Assembly: GCF_021261325.1 (NCBI RefSeq) | Contig: NZ_JAJSBI010000004.1 | Location: 372,001-436,000, forward strand | DNA length: 64,000 nucleotides | Reading direction: 5' to 3' | From: Streptomyces guryensis | GTDB taxonomy: Bacteria > Actinomycetota > Actinomycetes > Streptomycetales > Streptomycetaceae | Shown: piece after piece, positions 25,631 through 34,025 of the stretch | How the letters are laid out: every line of letters begins with the position of its first letter | How positions within the stretch are numbered: the first letter of the stretch is position 1 | The notes under the pieces: model-generated | Seen by the model: the letters and a program-made list of their open reading frames with translations, nothing else | What the model was told of the DNA's origin: nothing | Databases searched by the model: none | Position numbers and translations under genes: made by a program

Positions 25631-25693
25631 GCGTCCACGGTACTGCGCCCGTTTCGCGATACGGACAGGTGGGGTACACCGGACTGGGTCCGG

Positions 25694-25731
25694 TTAACTT
25701 GTGCGAAACAAATGGGTCACGCCCGAGAAAT
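25694..25731 (+). promoter_or_regulatory. GlnR box upstream of glnA (a-site and b-site)
   Basis: TTAAC-n6-GAAAC (25694-25709) and GTCAC-n6-GAAAT (25716-25731), with 6 bases between them. This exactly reproduces the tandem gTnAc-n6-GaAAc arrangement described for GlnR in Streptomyces glnA promoters. It lies about 97 bases before the glnA start. GlnR represses or activates nitrogen genes according to supply. Confidence 0.85.
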
Positions 25732-25827
25732 CACCCGTCCCTAGGGTCGGGGACAGCGTGTGCCACCGCACTGGCCGCACGAACGAACTACCACCCCGGC
25801 AGGACGGTCGGGAGTAGGAGGAGCTGG

Positions 25828-27237
25828 ATGTTCCAGAACGCCGACGAGGCCAAGAAGTTCATCGCGGACGAGGACGTCAAGTTCGTCGACGTCCGCTTCT
25901 GCGACCTGCCGGGTGTGATGCAGCACTTCACGATTCCGGCGGAGGCCTTCGACCCGGCCGAGGAGCTCGCCTTCGACGGCTCCTCGATCCGCGGCTTCCA
26001 GGCCATCCACGAGTCCGACATGGCGCTCCGCGCCGACCTGTCCACCGCGCGCGTCGACCCCTTCCGCCGCGACAAGACGGTCAACATCAACTTCTTCATC
26101 CACGACCCGATCACGGGCGAGCAGTACTCCCGTGACCCGCGCAACGTGGCGAAGAAGGCGGAGGCCTACCTGGCGTCCACCGGCATCGCCGACACCGCGT
26201 ACTTCGGCCCCGAGGCCGAGTTCTACGTCTTCGACAGCGTGCGCTTCCAGACCTCCGCGAACGAGGCCTTCTACCACATCGACTCCGAGGCCGGCGCCTG
26301 GAACACCGGTGCCCTCGAGGACAACCGTGGTTACAAGGTCCGCTACAAGGGCGGCTACTTCCCGACCCCGCCGGTCGACCACTTCGCCGACCTGCGTGCC
26401 GAGATCTCCCTGGAGCTCGCCAACTCGGGCCTCCAGGTCGAGCGCCAGCACCACGAGGTGGGCACCGCCGGCCAGGCCGAGATCAACTACAAGTTCAACA
26501 CGCTGCTCGCCGCGGCCGACGACCTCCAGCTCTTCAAGTACATCGTGAAGAACGTGGCCTGGCGCAACGGCAAGACCGCGACCTTCATGCCGAAGCCGAT
26601 CTTCGGCGACAACGGCTCGGGCATGCACGTGCACCAGTCGCTGTGGGCGAACGGCGACCCGCTGTTCTACGACGAGGCCGGCTACGCGGGCCTGTCGGAC
26701 ACCGCCCGCTACTACATCGGCGGCATCCTCAAGCACGCCCCGTCGCTGCTGGCCTTCACCAACCCGACGGTGAACTCGTACCACCGTCTGGTGCCGGGCT
26801 TCGAGGCGCCGGTCAACCTGGTGTACTCGCAGCGCAACCGCTCCGCGGCCATGCGTATCCCGATCACCGGCTCCAACCCGAAGGCCAAGCGCGTCGAGTT
26901 CCGTGCGCCCGACTCGTCCGGCAACCCGTACCTGGCGTTCTCCGCGCTGCTGCTCGCGGGTCTGGACGGCATCAAGAACAAGATCGAGCCGGCCGAGCCG
27001 ATCGACAAGGACCTCTACGAGCTGGCTCCCGAGGAGCACGCGGGCGTCGCGCAGGTCCCGACCTCGCTCCCCGCCGTCCTCGACCGCCTCGAGAGCGACC
27101 ACGAGTTCCTGCTCGCCGGTGACGTCTTCACGTCCGACCTGATCGAGACGTGGATCGACTACAAGCGCGCGAACGAGATCGCCCCGCTGCAGCTGCGTCC
27201 GCACCCGCACGAGTTCGAGCTCTACTTCGACGTGTGA
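25828..27237 (+). CDS. glnA: Glutamine synthetase type I
   Basis: 469 residues, ATG preceded by GGAGGAG. Condenses ammonia with glutamate using ATP, as a cytoplasmic dodecamer. Motifs: '[13 protein letters not shown]' at the N-terminal beta-grasp, 'FDGSSIRGF' (about 48), metal ligands in '[10 protein letters not shown]', '[16 protein letters not shown]' (about 205-225), '[13 protein letters not shown]' ATP loop, 'NRSAAMRIP', and the adenylylation site '[17 protein letters not shown]' with Tyr near residue 397. So it should be controlled by GlnE adenylylation as well as by GlnR. Length is typical of GSI-beta. Confidence 0.99.
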   Translation: MFQNADEAKKFIADEDVKFVDVRFCDLPGVMQHFTIPAEAFDPAEELAFDGSSIRGFQAIHESDMALRADLSTARVDPFRRDKTVNINFFIHDPITGEQYSRDPRNVAKKAEAYLASTGIADTAYFGPEAEFYVFDSVRFQTSANEAFYHIDSEAGAWNTGALEDNRGYKVRYKGGYFPTPPVDHFADLRAEISLELANSGLQVERQHHEVGTAGQAEINYKFNTLLAAADDLQLFKYIVKNVAWRNGKTATFMPKPIFGDNGSGMHVHQSLWANGDPLFYDEAGYAGLSDTARYYIGGILKHAPSLLAFTNPTVNSYHRLVPGFEAPVNLVYSQRNRSAAMRIPITGSNPKAKRVEFRAPDSSGNPYLAFSALLLAGLDGIKNKIEPAEPIDKDLYELAPEEHAGVAQVPTSLPAVLDRLESDHEFLLAGDVFTSDLIETWIDYKRANEIAPLQLRPHPHEFELYFDV

Positions 27238-27259
27238 TCGACGCCTGTCCCAGGTACAG

Positions 27260-27302
27260 CGCCCGCGCCCCCGTTGTCGTACCGACAGCGGGGGCGCGGG
27301 CG
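27260..27302. terminator. Strong terminator after glnA
   Basis: Perfect 14-base stem CGCCCGCGCCCCCG / CGGGGGCGCGGGCG around a 15-base loop that itself contains a TGTCG/CGACA pairing. Confidence 0.9.
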
Positions 27303-27344
27303 TATGTTCTATTCTGCCGATGACACGACACGGGGGTGGACGGG

Positions 27345-27608
27345 ATGCCGGAGCACGAACGCGACAACCACGAGCGCGAGTTCGACCTGAGGTGGGCGGA
27401 CGACGCCCAGCACAAGGAGCCCTCGGCACGGGCCCGGATGCTCGCCGCTCGGTGGCGGGAGAACCCGCCGCAGCCGCAGCCGTTCCGCGCCGATCCCGGG
27501 CGGGTGGCGCCGCGTCGGTCCTCGTGGATGTCCACGGTCATCGTGCTGGGCGGCATCGCCGCGATCATCCTGCTGCTGGGGTACACCCGGTTCCGGGCGC
27601 CGTACTAG
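27345..27608 (+). CDS. Small membrane-anchored hypothetical protein
   Basis: 87 residues from ATG 27345 (GTG 27336 is in frame and also possible). A charged N-terminal half ('RDNHEREFDLRWADDAQHKE', 'SARARMLAARWRENPPQPQP') leads to a single C-terminal membrane helix 'STVIVLGGIAAIILLLGYTR'. It therefore looks like a tail-anchored protein with the soluble part in the cytoplasm. Located between glnA and htpX on the same strand; glnA's terminator separates it from glnA. No family known to me. Confidence 0.7.
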   Translation: MPEHERDNHEREFDLRWADDAQHKEPSARARMLAARWRENPPQPQPFRADPGRVAPRRSSWMSTVIVLGGIAAIILLLGYTRFRAPY

Positions 27609-27718
27609 TCACAGAACGTGCCCTTTACAGCTCCTAGGGCCGATCGGAACTACTTCATGGGTCCGGCCGGGTGCACACTGGACAGCGGGACGAGTGCCTG
27701 ACTGCGGGGTGATGGCAG

Positions 27719-28636
27719 ATGCAGAGCCGCTTCCGGAGCGACCGGCGGTTGACCGTGCGGATGACGGTCACGATGTTCCTGCTCGGGTTGCTGTACGTGG
27801 CGTTCGTCGCCGCACTGATCGTGTTGTTGAAATCGTGGCTGCTGGTCGTGGTGCTGGTGGCGGCGATGTTCGTCGCGCAGTTCTGGTTCTCCGACCGGAT
27901 CGCGATGTTCGCCATGCGCGGGCGGGTCGTGGAGCGCGAGGAGTATCCCGAGCTGCACGCGGTGGTCGACCGGCTGTGCGCGATCGCCGACATGCCCAAG
28001 CCGGTGGTGGCCGTGTCCGAGATGGACATGCCGAACGCGTTCGCGACCGGGCGCAATCCCGACCATGCCGTGGTGTGTGTGACGACGGGGCTGCTGCGGC
28101 GGCTGGAGCCCGCGGAGCTGGAGGGCGTGCTCGCGCACGAGCTGTCGCACGTGGCGCACAAGGACGTCGCCGTGATCACGATCGCGTCGTTCCTGGGTGT
28201 GATCGCGGGGCTGATCGTGCGGTTCGCCTTCTACTCTCAGCTGTTCGGCGGAGGGCGCAGGGACCAGAACACCGCTGCCGTCTTCGCCATCGTGATGGGG
28301 GTGTCGGCCGCCGTGTACGCGATCAGTTTCCTGCTGATCAGGGCCCTGTCCCGGTACCGGGAGCTGGCCGCTGACCGGGCCGCGGCGCTGCTCACCGGGC
28401 GGCCCTCGGCGCTGGCCTCCGCGCTGACCAAGGTCTCGGGCGACATCGCGAGGATCCCGACCAAGGACCTGCGGACGGCGCAGGCCTTCAACGCCTTCTA
28501 CTTCACCCCGGCGACCGGCAAGGAGCCCGGCATCGAGCGGTACTTCTCCACCCACCCGAGCCTGGAGCAGCGGCTCGACCAACTGGGGCGGATCTCCGCC
28601 GAGTTGGGTGAGGCGACCACACCCGGAAAGGGGTGA
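27719..28636 (+). CDS. htpX: HtpX-type membrane zinc metalloprotease (M48)
   Basis: 305 residues. Two N-terminal membrane helices ('MTVTMFLLGLLYVAFVAALI', 'LLVVVLVAAMFVAQFWFSDR'). M48 domain with zinc motif 'AHELSHVAHKD' (H-E-x-x-H) near residue 140, two more hydrophobic helices, and the third ligand Glu in 'RYRELAADRAAALLTGRP'. C-terminal 'STHPSLEQRLDQLGRI' is the family tail. It degrades misfolded membrane proteins under envelope stress. It ends one base before the pspAB start, and this htpX-pspAB pairing is conserved in actinobacteria and links it to the phage-shock response. Confidence 0.95.
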   Translation: MQSRFRSDRRLTVRMTVTMFLLGLLYVAFVAALIVLLKSWLLVVVLVAAMFVAQFWFSDRIAMFAMRGRVVEREEYPELHAVVDRLCAIADMPKPVVAVSEMDMPNAFATGRNPDHAVVCVTTGLLRRLEPAELEGVLAHELSHVAHKDVAVITIASFLGVIAGLIVRFAFYSQLFGGGRRDQNTAAVFAIVMGVSAAVYAISFLLIRALSRYRELAADRAAALLTGRPSALASALTKVSGDIARIPTKDLRTAQAFNAFYFTPATGKEPGIERYFSTHPSLEQRLDQLGRISAELGEATTPGKG

Positions 28637-28637
28637 C

Positions 28638-29222
28638 ATGGGGCTCCTGGACATTCTGCTCGGCCGTACGAAACCGGTCCTGCCCGACCTCGACCAGCTC
28701 TTCGCGCTGCCGTCGGCTGCCGTGACCCTGGAGGCCGCGGCCGGTTTCACGCCGACCGGCACCGGTGCGGTGTGCTTCGCCACGGTCGAGGGCGGGGCGT
28801 TCGAGCAGACGCACCGGGAGGTCCAGGCCCTGCTGGACGCGGACGCCGACCGGGACGGGCCCCCGGTGGAGCTCAGCCAGGACGAGTACGGGTACTCGTG
28901 GCTGGTCTCCCGCCGCTCCCCCGGTCGGCTGTCCGAGCTGGTCAACGATCTGCACGCGGTGAACAGCTCGATGGAGGTCAACGGCTTCGGGCCGCAGCTG
29001 CTGTGCTCCCTGGCCGGTTTCCAGGGCGAGGGGGGCCGACGGCTCGCGCTGGTCTATCTCTACAAGCGCGGCACGTTCTACCCGTTCGCACCGCTGCCCG
29101 GCGGTGGGCAGCGGCGCGACAACGCGCTGGAGCTGCAGGTGAAGGCGGCGCTCGCCGGCGACCTGCGGATGGAGCAGGACCTGAGCCGCTGGTTCCCCGT
29201 GTGGGGCGCGCCGGGACAGTGA
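28638..29222 (+). CDS. pspAB: PspA-associated protein PspAB
   Basis: 194 residues beginning 'MGLLDILLGRTKPVLPDLDQ', which is characteristic of the PspAB family. Further conserved parts are 'AAGFTPTGTGAVCFATVEGG', 'DEYGYSWLVSRRSPGRLSEL', 'CSLAGFQGEGGRRLALVYLY' and 'LELQVKAALAGDLRMEQDLS'. PspAB partners with the PspA envelope-stress system in actinobacteria; its biochemical action is not settled. Start codon sits one base after the htpX stop, so the two are surely co-transcribed and coupled. Confidence 0.92.
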   Translation: MGLLDILLGRTKPVLPDLDQLFALPSAAVTLEAAAGFTPTGTGAVCFATVEGGAFEQTHREVQALLDADADRDGPPVELSQDEYGYSWLVSRRSPGRLSELVNDLHAVNSSMEVNGFGPQLLCSLAGFQGEGGRRLALVYLYKRGTFYPFAPLPGGGQRRDNALELQVKAALAGDLRMEQDLSRWFPVWGAPGQ

Positions 29223-29253
29223 CCGGCAGCGCCTACCAGCGGTTCACGTCGTC

Positions 29254-29553
29254 TCACTTGCTCTTCTCGCGCTCCTGGCGGCGCGACTCCATGGGACGCT
29301 CGCGACGGTATCGGCGCTCCCACTTGGCCTGCATGTCACGGCGCTTGCGGTAGGCCTGGTACGTGGCCGGCATGGACCCCGAAGAGGAGCCCCCCGACGA
29401 CTGCGAGGACTGCGAGGCGGAGCCACCGCCGGTGCCGCTCCGCCCGTACTGCAGGTACAGGAAGAGCACAGCGACCGCGGCCAGCCACCAGACGTGGTTT
29501 CCGAATCCCAGGAGCACCAGGACAGCGGTCCCGGCTATGACGATGGTGCCCAT
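29254..29553 (-). CDS. Small membrane protein with basic C-terminal tail, unknown function
   Basis: 99 residues from ATG 29553 with CGGAGG upstream. Two short hydrophobic stretches ('GTIVIAGTAVLVLLGFGNHV' and 'WWLAAVAVLFLYLQYG') followed by a Ser/Gly/Gln linker and a strongly basic tail ('YRKRRDMQAKWERRYRRERP', 'MESRRQEREKSK'). The tail could bind nucleic acid or acidic lipid. Opposes pspAB convergently. Family not recognised; the good RBS and membrane pattern support it. Confidence 0.75.
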   Translation of the reverse strand: MGTIVIAGTAVLVLLGFGNHVWWLAAVAVLFLYLQYGRSGTGGGSASQSSQSSGGSSSGSMPATYQAYRKRRDMQAKWERRYRRERPMESRRQEREKSK

Positions 29554-29784
29554 GACGGGCCTCCGTTTGGGCGTGGGTGAGTGAGCGGTGATGAGTTGTC
29601 GTCCCGACGGGGCGCTGGGGGATGAGCGTCCGTCCGTCGGTGCGTAGAGAGTAGCCCCGAGTCCGCAGGGTGATGCCTGTCCTGCGGAAAGCGGTGGTGG
29701 GCAGCTCCGCAACGCTTGTCCAGCGTAGGGAGACGGTCACTCGCCGTGCATCCGGTTTTCTGCCCGGGGCCCTCGGAGACGGCC

Positions 29785-30519
29785 TCAGTCCGTCTGCAGA
29801 TCCAGCCTCCGCTCCACCACCTCCTGGGCCACCTCGGTGATGCGGCGGCGGTGCGAGCGGGCGTGGGAGCGCAGGATGCGGAAGGCCTCGTCGACCGTGA
29901 TGGAGTGCCGGGCCGCGAGTGTGCCCTTGGCCTGTTCGATGACGATACGGCTGGTCAGCGCCTGACCGAGCTGGTCGGCCAGGGCTCGGGTCTCGCGCAG
30001 TCGGCGGTCCCGTTCCAGGTTCCAGCCGGCGGCGTCGGTGAGTGACTGGCCCAGTGTCAGGAGCTCGGGGGGCAGCGGGGTGCCGCCGGGGCCCAGCAGC
30101 ACGAGGGCGCCCAGGGTGTCGTCGCCGACGTGCAGGGGCAGCGCGGCGGCCCGGCCGTAACCCAGTTCCACGGCCCGGGCGGCGTACCGCGGCCAGTCCC
30201 GGCGGGCCCGCTCGCCGTCGAGGGCGGTGTCCGGCACCGGGACGCCGGTGCGGCGGGCTTCCGACCCCGGCCCCTCGCCCCAGGTGGCGGCCGAGCGAGC
30301 CAGGTGCAGCAGTTCCTTGCCGGTGCCGGCCACGTCGGGGCCGACGGAGTCGTCGGGGGCGTACAGCACGACCGTGACGCAGTCGCCGAGCAGTTCGGTA
30401 CCGTGCGCGGCGAGGGCCGCGAGGAGCCCGGTCGGATCGGAGGGTTCGGTGACCTGGCTGGCGGCCAGATCCACGAACGCCTGTGCCAGCCGTTGCTGCG
30501 ACGGAGGCATCGTGCTCAT
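29785..30519 (-). CDS. GAF-ANTAR protein (putative RNA-binding antiterminator)
   Basis: 244 residues. GAF domain at about 20-165, then a C-terminal ANTAR domain ('RETRALADQLGQALTSRIVI', 'EQAKGTLAARHSITVDEAFR', 'ILRSHARSHRRRITEVAQEV'). ANTAR domains bind paired hairpins in leader RNA to prevent termination; GAF domains sense small molecules or light. Fourth gene of a minus-strand run cheB - cheR/PAS - GAF/ANTAR - GAF/ANTAR. No paired-hairpin leader was evident to me nearby. Confidence 0.92.
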   Translation of the reverse strand: MSTMPPSQQRLAQAFVDLAASQVTEPSDPTGLLAALAAHGTELLGDCVTVVLYAPDDSVGPDVAGTGKELLHLARSAATWGEGPGSEARRTGVPVPDTALDGERARRDWPRYAARAVELGYGRAAALPLHVGDDTLGALVLLGPGGTPLPPELLTLGQSLTDAAGWNLERDRRLRETRALADQLGQALTSRIVIEQAKGTLAARHSITVDEAFRILRSHARSHRRRITEVAQEVVERRLDLQTD

Positions 30520-30599
30520 CAGCTTCCCTTCGCCTCTCGGACATCGGTCGCGAACCGTGTCCGCAGTCTTCCTTGTCGGCGCCCGCGGCGTCTGCCGCT

Positions 30600-31463
30600 T
30601 CAGCCGAGACGCAGCTCGCCCCGCAGGATGCGCTCCGCCACCGAGTGATCCAGGACGCCCTCGGCGAAGGCGTGTGCCCTGATCAGTTCCAGTGCGTCGG
30701 TCACCGGGCAGTCGAGGTGCACCGAGACCATGCCGGCGGCCTGGTGCACCTTGGCGCGCAGGTCGGTGGCGCCGTACAGCCCGGGGTCGCCGTCCGAGCT
30801 GAGGATCATGGAGCGGGTCAGCGCCTCGGCGACCTCGCTGAAGGTGTCCGAGTCGGTGACGCCCTGCACGGGGTCGAAGACCGCGAGCGCGCCGACACAG
30901 GTGCCGGACAGGCTGAGCGGTACGGCCGCGACCGCGCCGATGCCCAGTTCGGCCACCGCGGGGCCGTACCCGGGCCAGCGGTCGGCCAGTGCCGGGCCGG
31001 CCGCGGTCACCGGGCGGACCTCGCTGGTGGCGTCCCGGGCGGGCCCCTCGCCGAGCAGGAACTCAAGCTCCTGCGCGGCACGGGCCGGTTCGTCGGAGGC
31101 GGCCAGGCCGAGCTGGTCGCGGGCCGCTCCGACCAGCGTGACGGCGGCGCTGCTGGTGCCGCAGGCCGCCGCGACCCCGGACATGAACTGCGGCTGCGGG
31201 GTGTTGCGCGTCCGGGACCAGTCTCTGAGCCGGGACACGTAGTCGTCCTGAAGCTGTGCCGCGGTCAGGTGGCGGGCCGCCGTCGACCGGTGGATCTCCG
31301 CGATCCGCAGATGGACGTCTCTGAGCACCTCGGTGGGGGCCTGACCGGCGCGGAACTCATGCAGCTCTGCATGGCCGCTCTCACGCTCGGAACGGACCCG
31401 CGCCACAGCGGCCTTCCGCTCGGCGGACGCCATGAGGTCCCCGACCTCACCTCCGGTGGCCAT
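30600..31463 (-). CDS. Second GAF-ANTAR protein
   Basis: 287 residues. N-terminal helical region ('RVRSERESGHAELHEFRAGQ', 'RIAEIHRSTAARHLTAAQLQ'), central GAF domain (about 80-215, 'FLLGEGPARDATSEVRPVTA', 'AVPLSLSGTCVGALAVFDPV') and a C-terminal ANTAR-like domain ('DLRAKVHQAAGMVSVHLDCP', 'VTDALELIRAHAFAEGVLDH'). The ANTAR domain contains the usual Ala-Gly-Met and AHA features. It starts 24 bases after the CheR-PAS gene stop, so they are co-transcribed. The first ATG may be residue 1 or 11. Confidence 0.88.
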   Translation of the reverse strand: MATGGEVGDLMASAERKAAVARVRSERESGHAELHEFRAGQAPTEVLRDVHLRIAEIHRSTAARHLTAAQLQDDYVSRLRDWSRTRNTPQPQFMSGVAAACGTSSAAVTLVGAARDQLGLAASDEPARAAQELEFLLGEGPARDATSEVRPVTAAGPALADRWPGYGPAVAELGIGAVAAVPLSLSGTCVGALAVFDPVQGVTDSDTFSEVAEALTRSMILSSDGDPGLYGATDLRAKVHQAAGMVSVHLDCPVTDALELIRAHAFAEGVLDHSVAERILRGELRLG

Positions 31464-31487
31464 ACCGGAATCCTACGCTTCAGGTCC

Positions 31488-33356
31488 TCACCCGGAGCCG
31501 TTCGTCCTGCCTACTTCCATGAGCAGGACGACCCCGCCGTTGTGGCCGTCGAAGGGGCTGCAGTGCACCGTGCAGATCATCGAGCGGCCCAGGCGGTTGA
31601 CGGCCTGCACGGGCAGCGGCTCTCCCCGTCTGCCGGTGTCGACACAGCGCTCGATCGTCTCGCGCAGCTTCGCGGTGGGCAGTCCGAAGTCGAGACCGTG
31701 GAAGGGCTGGTCGAGGACCTCGTCGGGGCGCAGGCCCCACATGTCGACGGCGCCGCGGTTCCAGCTCTTGACCTTCAGCCCCTGGTCCAGGACGACGATC
31801 CCGGCTGCGACGGAGGTGAGCACGGCCTCCAGGAAGGTGCGGGCCTCGTCCAGCTCCTCTGTGCGGACCCGCATCTCCTCGTTCATGGTCTCCAGTTCCT
31901 CGTTCCCCGACTGGAGCTCCTCATTGGTCGTCTCCAACTCCTCATTGGTGGACTGGAGTTCCTCGTTCGTCGTCTCCAGCTCCTCGATGCTCGACTGGAG
32001 TTCCTCGTTCGTCGTCTCCAGCTCCTCGTTCGTGGACTGGAGTTCCTCGTATGCCGTCTCAAGATCCTCGCGCACTCGCTTGACCTCGGACTTGAGCTGG
32101 GTGGCGACCGTGACATCGGTGAAGGTGATGTGGGTGGCGACCGGCACGCCGTCGGAGCCGGTCACGGGCTGGACGAGGATGTCGAAGTACTGGACGTCGT
32201 CGGCGACGCGGCGCTCGACGCCGTTGATCCGCACGGAGCGCCGCTCGTGAGTGGCCTGTTCGACCAGAGAGCGCAGTTCGACGGGGCGGTAGGAGATCTC
32301 CAGGTCCTGGAAGGGGCGCCCGATGTCGGTCGCGGTGAGGCCGAACTGCACGCGCGCGTGCCTGGTGACCAGGACGACCATGCCCTCGGAGTCGACGGCA
32401 AGGGCGGCGCTGGGTGTCGCGTCGAGGATGAGGTCGCGCAACTGCCGGTGGCGGGCCACGCTGGTCAGCTCGCCGCCCGTTCCGGCCCGGATCTTCACCG
32501 GTGCGGGCTGGTACGGCGGAGTGGCCTCACCGGGGCGGCGCCGGAACACGCGCTGGCGCATGCTCATCACCTCGAACCGCTCCGCGTCGTTGAGCAGCAT
32601 CTCGGCCTTGCCGAGGAAGAGACAGCCGCCCTCGCGCAGCGCGAAGTGGAAGCGATCGATGATCTGTGTCTGCGCCTCGACGTTGAAGTACATCAGGGTG
32701 TTGCGGCAGATGAGCAGGTCGAGGCGGGAGATCGGAGCGTCGCGCGTGATGTCGTGGCGACCGAAGATCACCCTTCGGCGCAGATCGGAGCGGAAACCGA
32801 ACCGGGCGCCGTTCTGCTCGAAGTACTTGTCGCGCAGCTCGGACGAGAGCGGTTCGAGGGACCTCGCCGGATACAGACCGGAGCGGGCGTCGCGCAGCGC
32901 CTCGTCGTCGACGTCCGTGCCGTAGATCTTGACCCGCTCCAGGGTCTCGTCGAGGCCCAGCGTCTCGGCGAACATGATGGCCAGGGAGTATGCCTCCTCG
33001 CCGCTGGAGCAGCCCGCGCACCACACCCGGATCTCGCCCTCGCTCCCGCTCCTCGCGATCAGCTCGGGCATCACCTCGCGTTGCAGGAAGGTCCATGCCT
33101 CGGGGTCGCGGAAGAACGAGGTGACGTTGATCAGGATGGTGTTGAACAGCGCGTTGAATTCCTCCGCATTGGTCTCCAGGCGGTCGCGGTAGTCGGTGTA
33201 CGACGTGATCTGCGTGTCCGTCATCCGCTTGCGGATGCGGCGGCCCAGTGAGGACCGCTTGTAACCGGTGAAGTCGAAACCGCGGGCGTCCCTGAGGAAG
33301 CCGAGGAGCTCCTCCAGTTCCTCGTCGGTCTCCACGTCCGGCTGTCCGTCAACCAT
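31488..33356 (-). CDS. CheR-type methyltransferase fused to coiled coil and PAS domains
   Basis: 622 residues. CheR N-domain and SAM-binding domain occupy about 1-280: 'FDFTGYKRSSLGRRIRKRMT', 'VTSFFRDPEAWTFLQREVMP', 'RVWCAGCSSGEEAYSLAIMF' (SAM loop), 'IYGTDVDDEALRDARSGLY' and 'LDLLICRNTLMYFNVEAQTQ'. Then a PAS domain (about 310-410), a long heptad-repeat coiled coil built on 'TNEELETTNEELQS' (about 425-500), and a second PAS domain. CheR enzymes methylate glutamates of chemoreceptors; this CheR-PAS form occurs in alternative, non-chemotaxis systems, usually ending in a histidine kinase, which is absent here. cheB lies 20 bases upstream. Confidence 0.93.
   Translation of the reverse strand: MVDGQPDVETDEELEELLGFLRDARGFDFTGYKRSSLGRRIRKRMTDTQITSYTDYRDRLETNAEEFNALFNTILINVTSFFRDPEAWTFLQREVMPELIARSGSEGEIRVWCAGCSSGEEAYSLAIMFAETLGLDETLERVKIYGTDVDDEALRDARSGLYPARSLEPLSSELRDKYFEQNGARFGFRSDLRRRVIFGRHDITRDAPISRLDLLICRNTLMYFNVEAQTQIIDRFHFALREGGCLFLGKAEMLLNDAERFEVMSMRQRVFRRRPGEATPPYQPAPVKIRAGTGGELTSVARHRQLRDLILDATPSAALAVDSEGMVVLVTRHARVQFGLTATDIGRPFQDLEISYRPVELRSLVEQATHERRSVRINGVERRVADDVQYFDILVQPVTGSDGVPVATHITFTDVTVATQLKSEVKRVREDLETAYEELQSTNEELETTNEELQSSIEELETTNEELQSTNEELETTNEELQSGNEELETMNEEMRVRTEELDEARTFLEAVLTSVAAGIVVLDQGLKVKSWNRGAVDMWGLRPDEVLDQPFHGLDFGLPTAKLRETIERCVDTGRRGEPLPVQAVNRLGRSMICTVHCSPFDGHNGGVVLLMEVGRTNGSG
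31890..32050. repeat. In-gene heptad repeats of the CheR-PAS coiled coil
   Basis: Within the gene, 42-base units encoding alternating E-E-L-E-T-T-N and E-E-L-Q-S-T-N heptads recur about four times with few differences at DNA level. Such repeats can change length by slippage. Confidence 0.85.
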
Positions 33357-33376
33357 CGCTTCCGCCTGCTTCTCTG

Positions 33377-33976
33377 CTACTGCCTCTTGGTCTCGACCAG
33401 CCCGCGGATCACTGCGGCGATCTCCTCCAGAGGTAGCACGAAGTCAACCGTCCCCGTACCCACGGCCGCCTCGGGCATGCCTCTGAACTCCGCCGTCGCC
33501 GGATCCTGGGCGATCACGGTGCCGCCGCGCGACTTGACCGCGTCCACGCCCATCGCGCCGTCCCGCCCGGTCCCGGTGAGCACGCAGGCTATGGCCCGCG
33601 CCCCGTACGCCCCCGCGACCGACTCGAACAGCAGGTCGGCGGAGGGCCGGACGAAGTGGACCGGCTCGCTGTCGGTGAGGGTGAGCAGGCCGCCGGGGCG
33701 GACGAGCAGGTGCCGGTTGGGCGGGGCGATGTAGACCGTGCCCGGCCGGGTCCGCTCGTGGTCCTCGGCGAGCTTCACATCCAGTTCGGTACGGCGGTCC
33801 AGGACCTCCGCGATCACGGTGCGATGGCGGGGGTCCAGGTGCTGCACGACCAGGACCGGCACCGGGAACCCGGCGTCGAGAGCGCCGAGCAGGGTGACCA
33901 GGCCGTTGATGCCGCCCGCGGAGGAGGCTACGGCGACGGCCTCGAAGCCGTCGGTCGTGGGCTCGGAAGGCTGCAC
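33377..33976 (-). CDS. CheB-type methylesterase domain protein
   Basis: 199 residues, stand-alone CheB methylesterase without receiver domain. Catalytic Ser in 'AVAVASSAGGINGLVTLLGA', His in 'VPVLVVQHLDPRHRTVIAEV' and Asp in 'VLTGTGRDGAMGVDAVKSRG' are all present; 'EDHERTRPGTVYIAPPNRHL' is the conserved middle. It removes methyl esters or amide groups from receptor glutamates. Paired with the CheR-PAS gene and two GAF-ANTAR genes. Streptomyces lack flagella and classical chemoreceptors, so its substrate must be something else. A DUF2252 gene lies 49 bases upstream on the same strand. Confidence 0.93.
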   Translation of the reverse strand: MQPSEPTTDGFEAVAVASSAGGINGLVTLLGALDAGFPVPVLVVQHLDPRHRTVIAEVLDRRTELDVKLAEDHERTRPGTVYIAPPNRHLLVRPGGLLTLTDSEPVHFVRPSADLLFESVAGAYGARAIACVLTGTGRDGAMGVDAVKSRGGTVIAQDPATAEFRGMPEAAVGTGTVDFVLPLEEIAAVIRGLVETKRQ

Positions 33977-34025
33977 TTGGTCAGCGTAGGTCTGTTGACC
34001 GGGGGAGGCAGGTCCTGGGGTGTGA

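Noticed and set aside
31890..32050. Possible CRISPR-like array
   Set aside because: Repeats are coding heptads within the CheR-PAS gene, with no spacers.
30483..33251. 922-codon plus-strand ORF opposite the CheR-PAS/GAF-ANTAR genes
   Set aside because: Low-complexity antisense reading; repeats mirror the coiled-coil repeats on the real strand.
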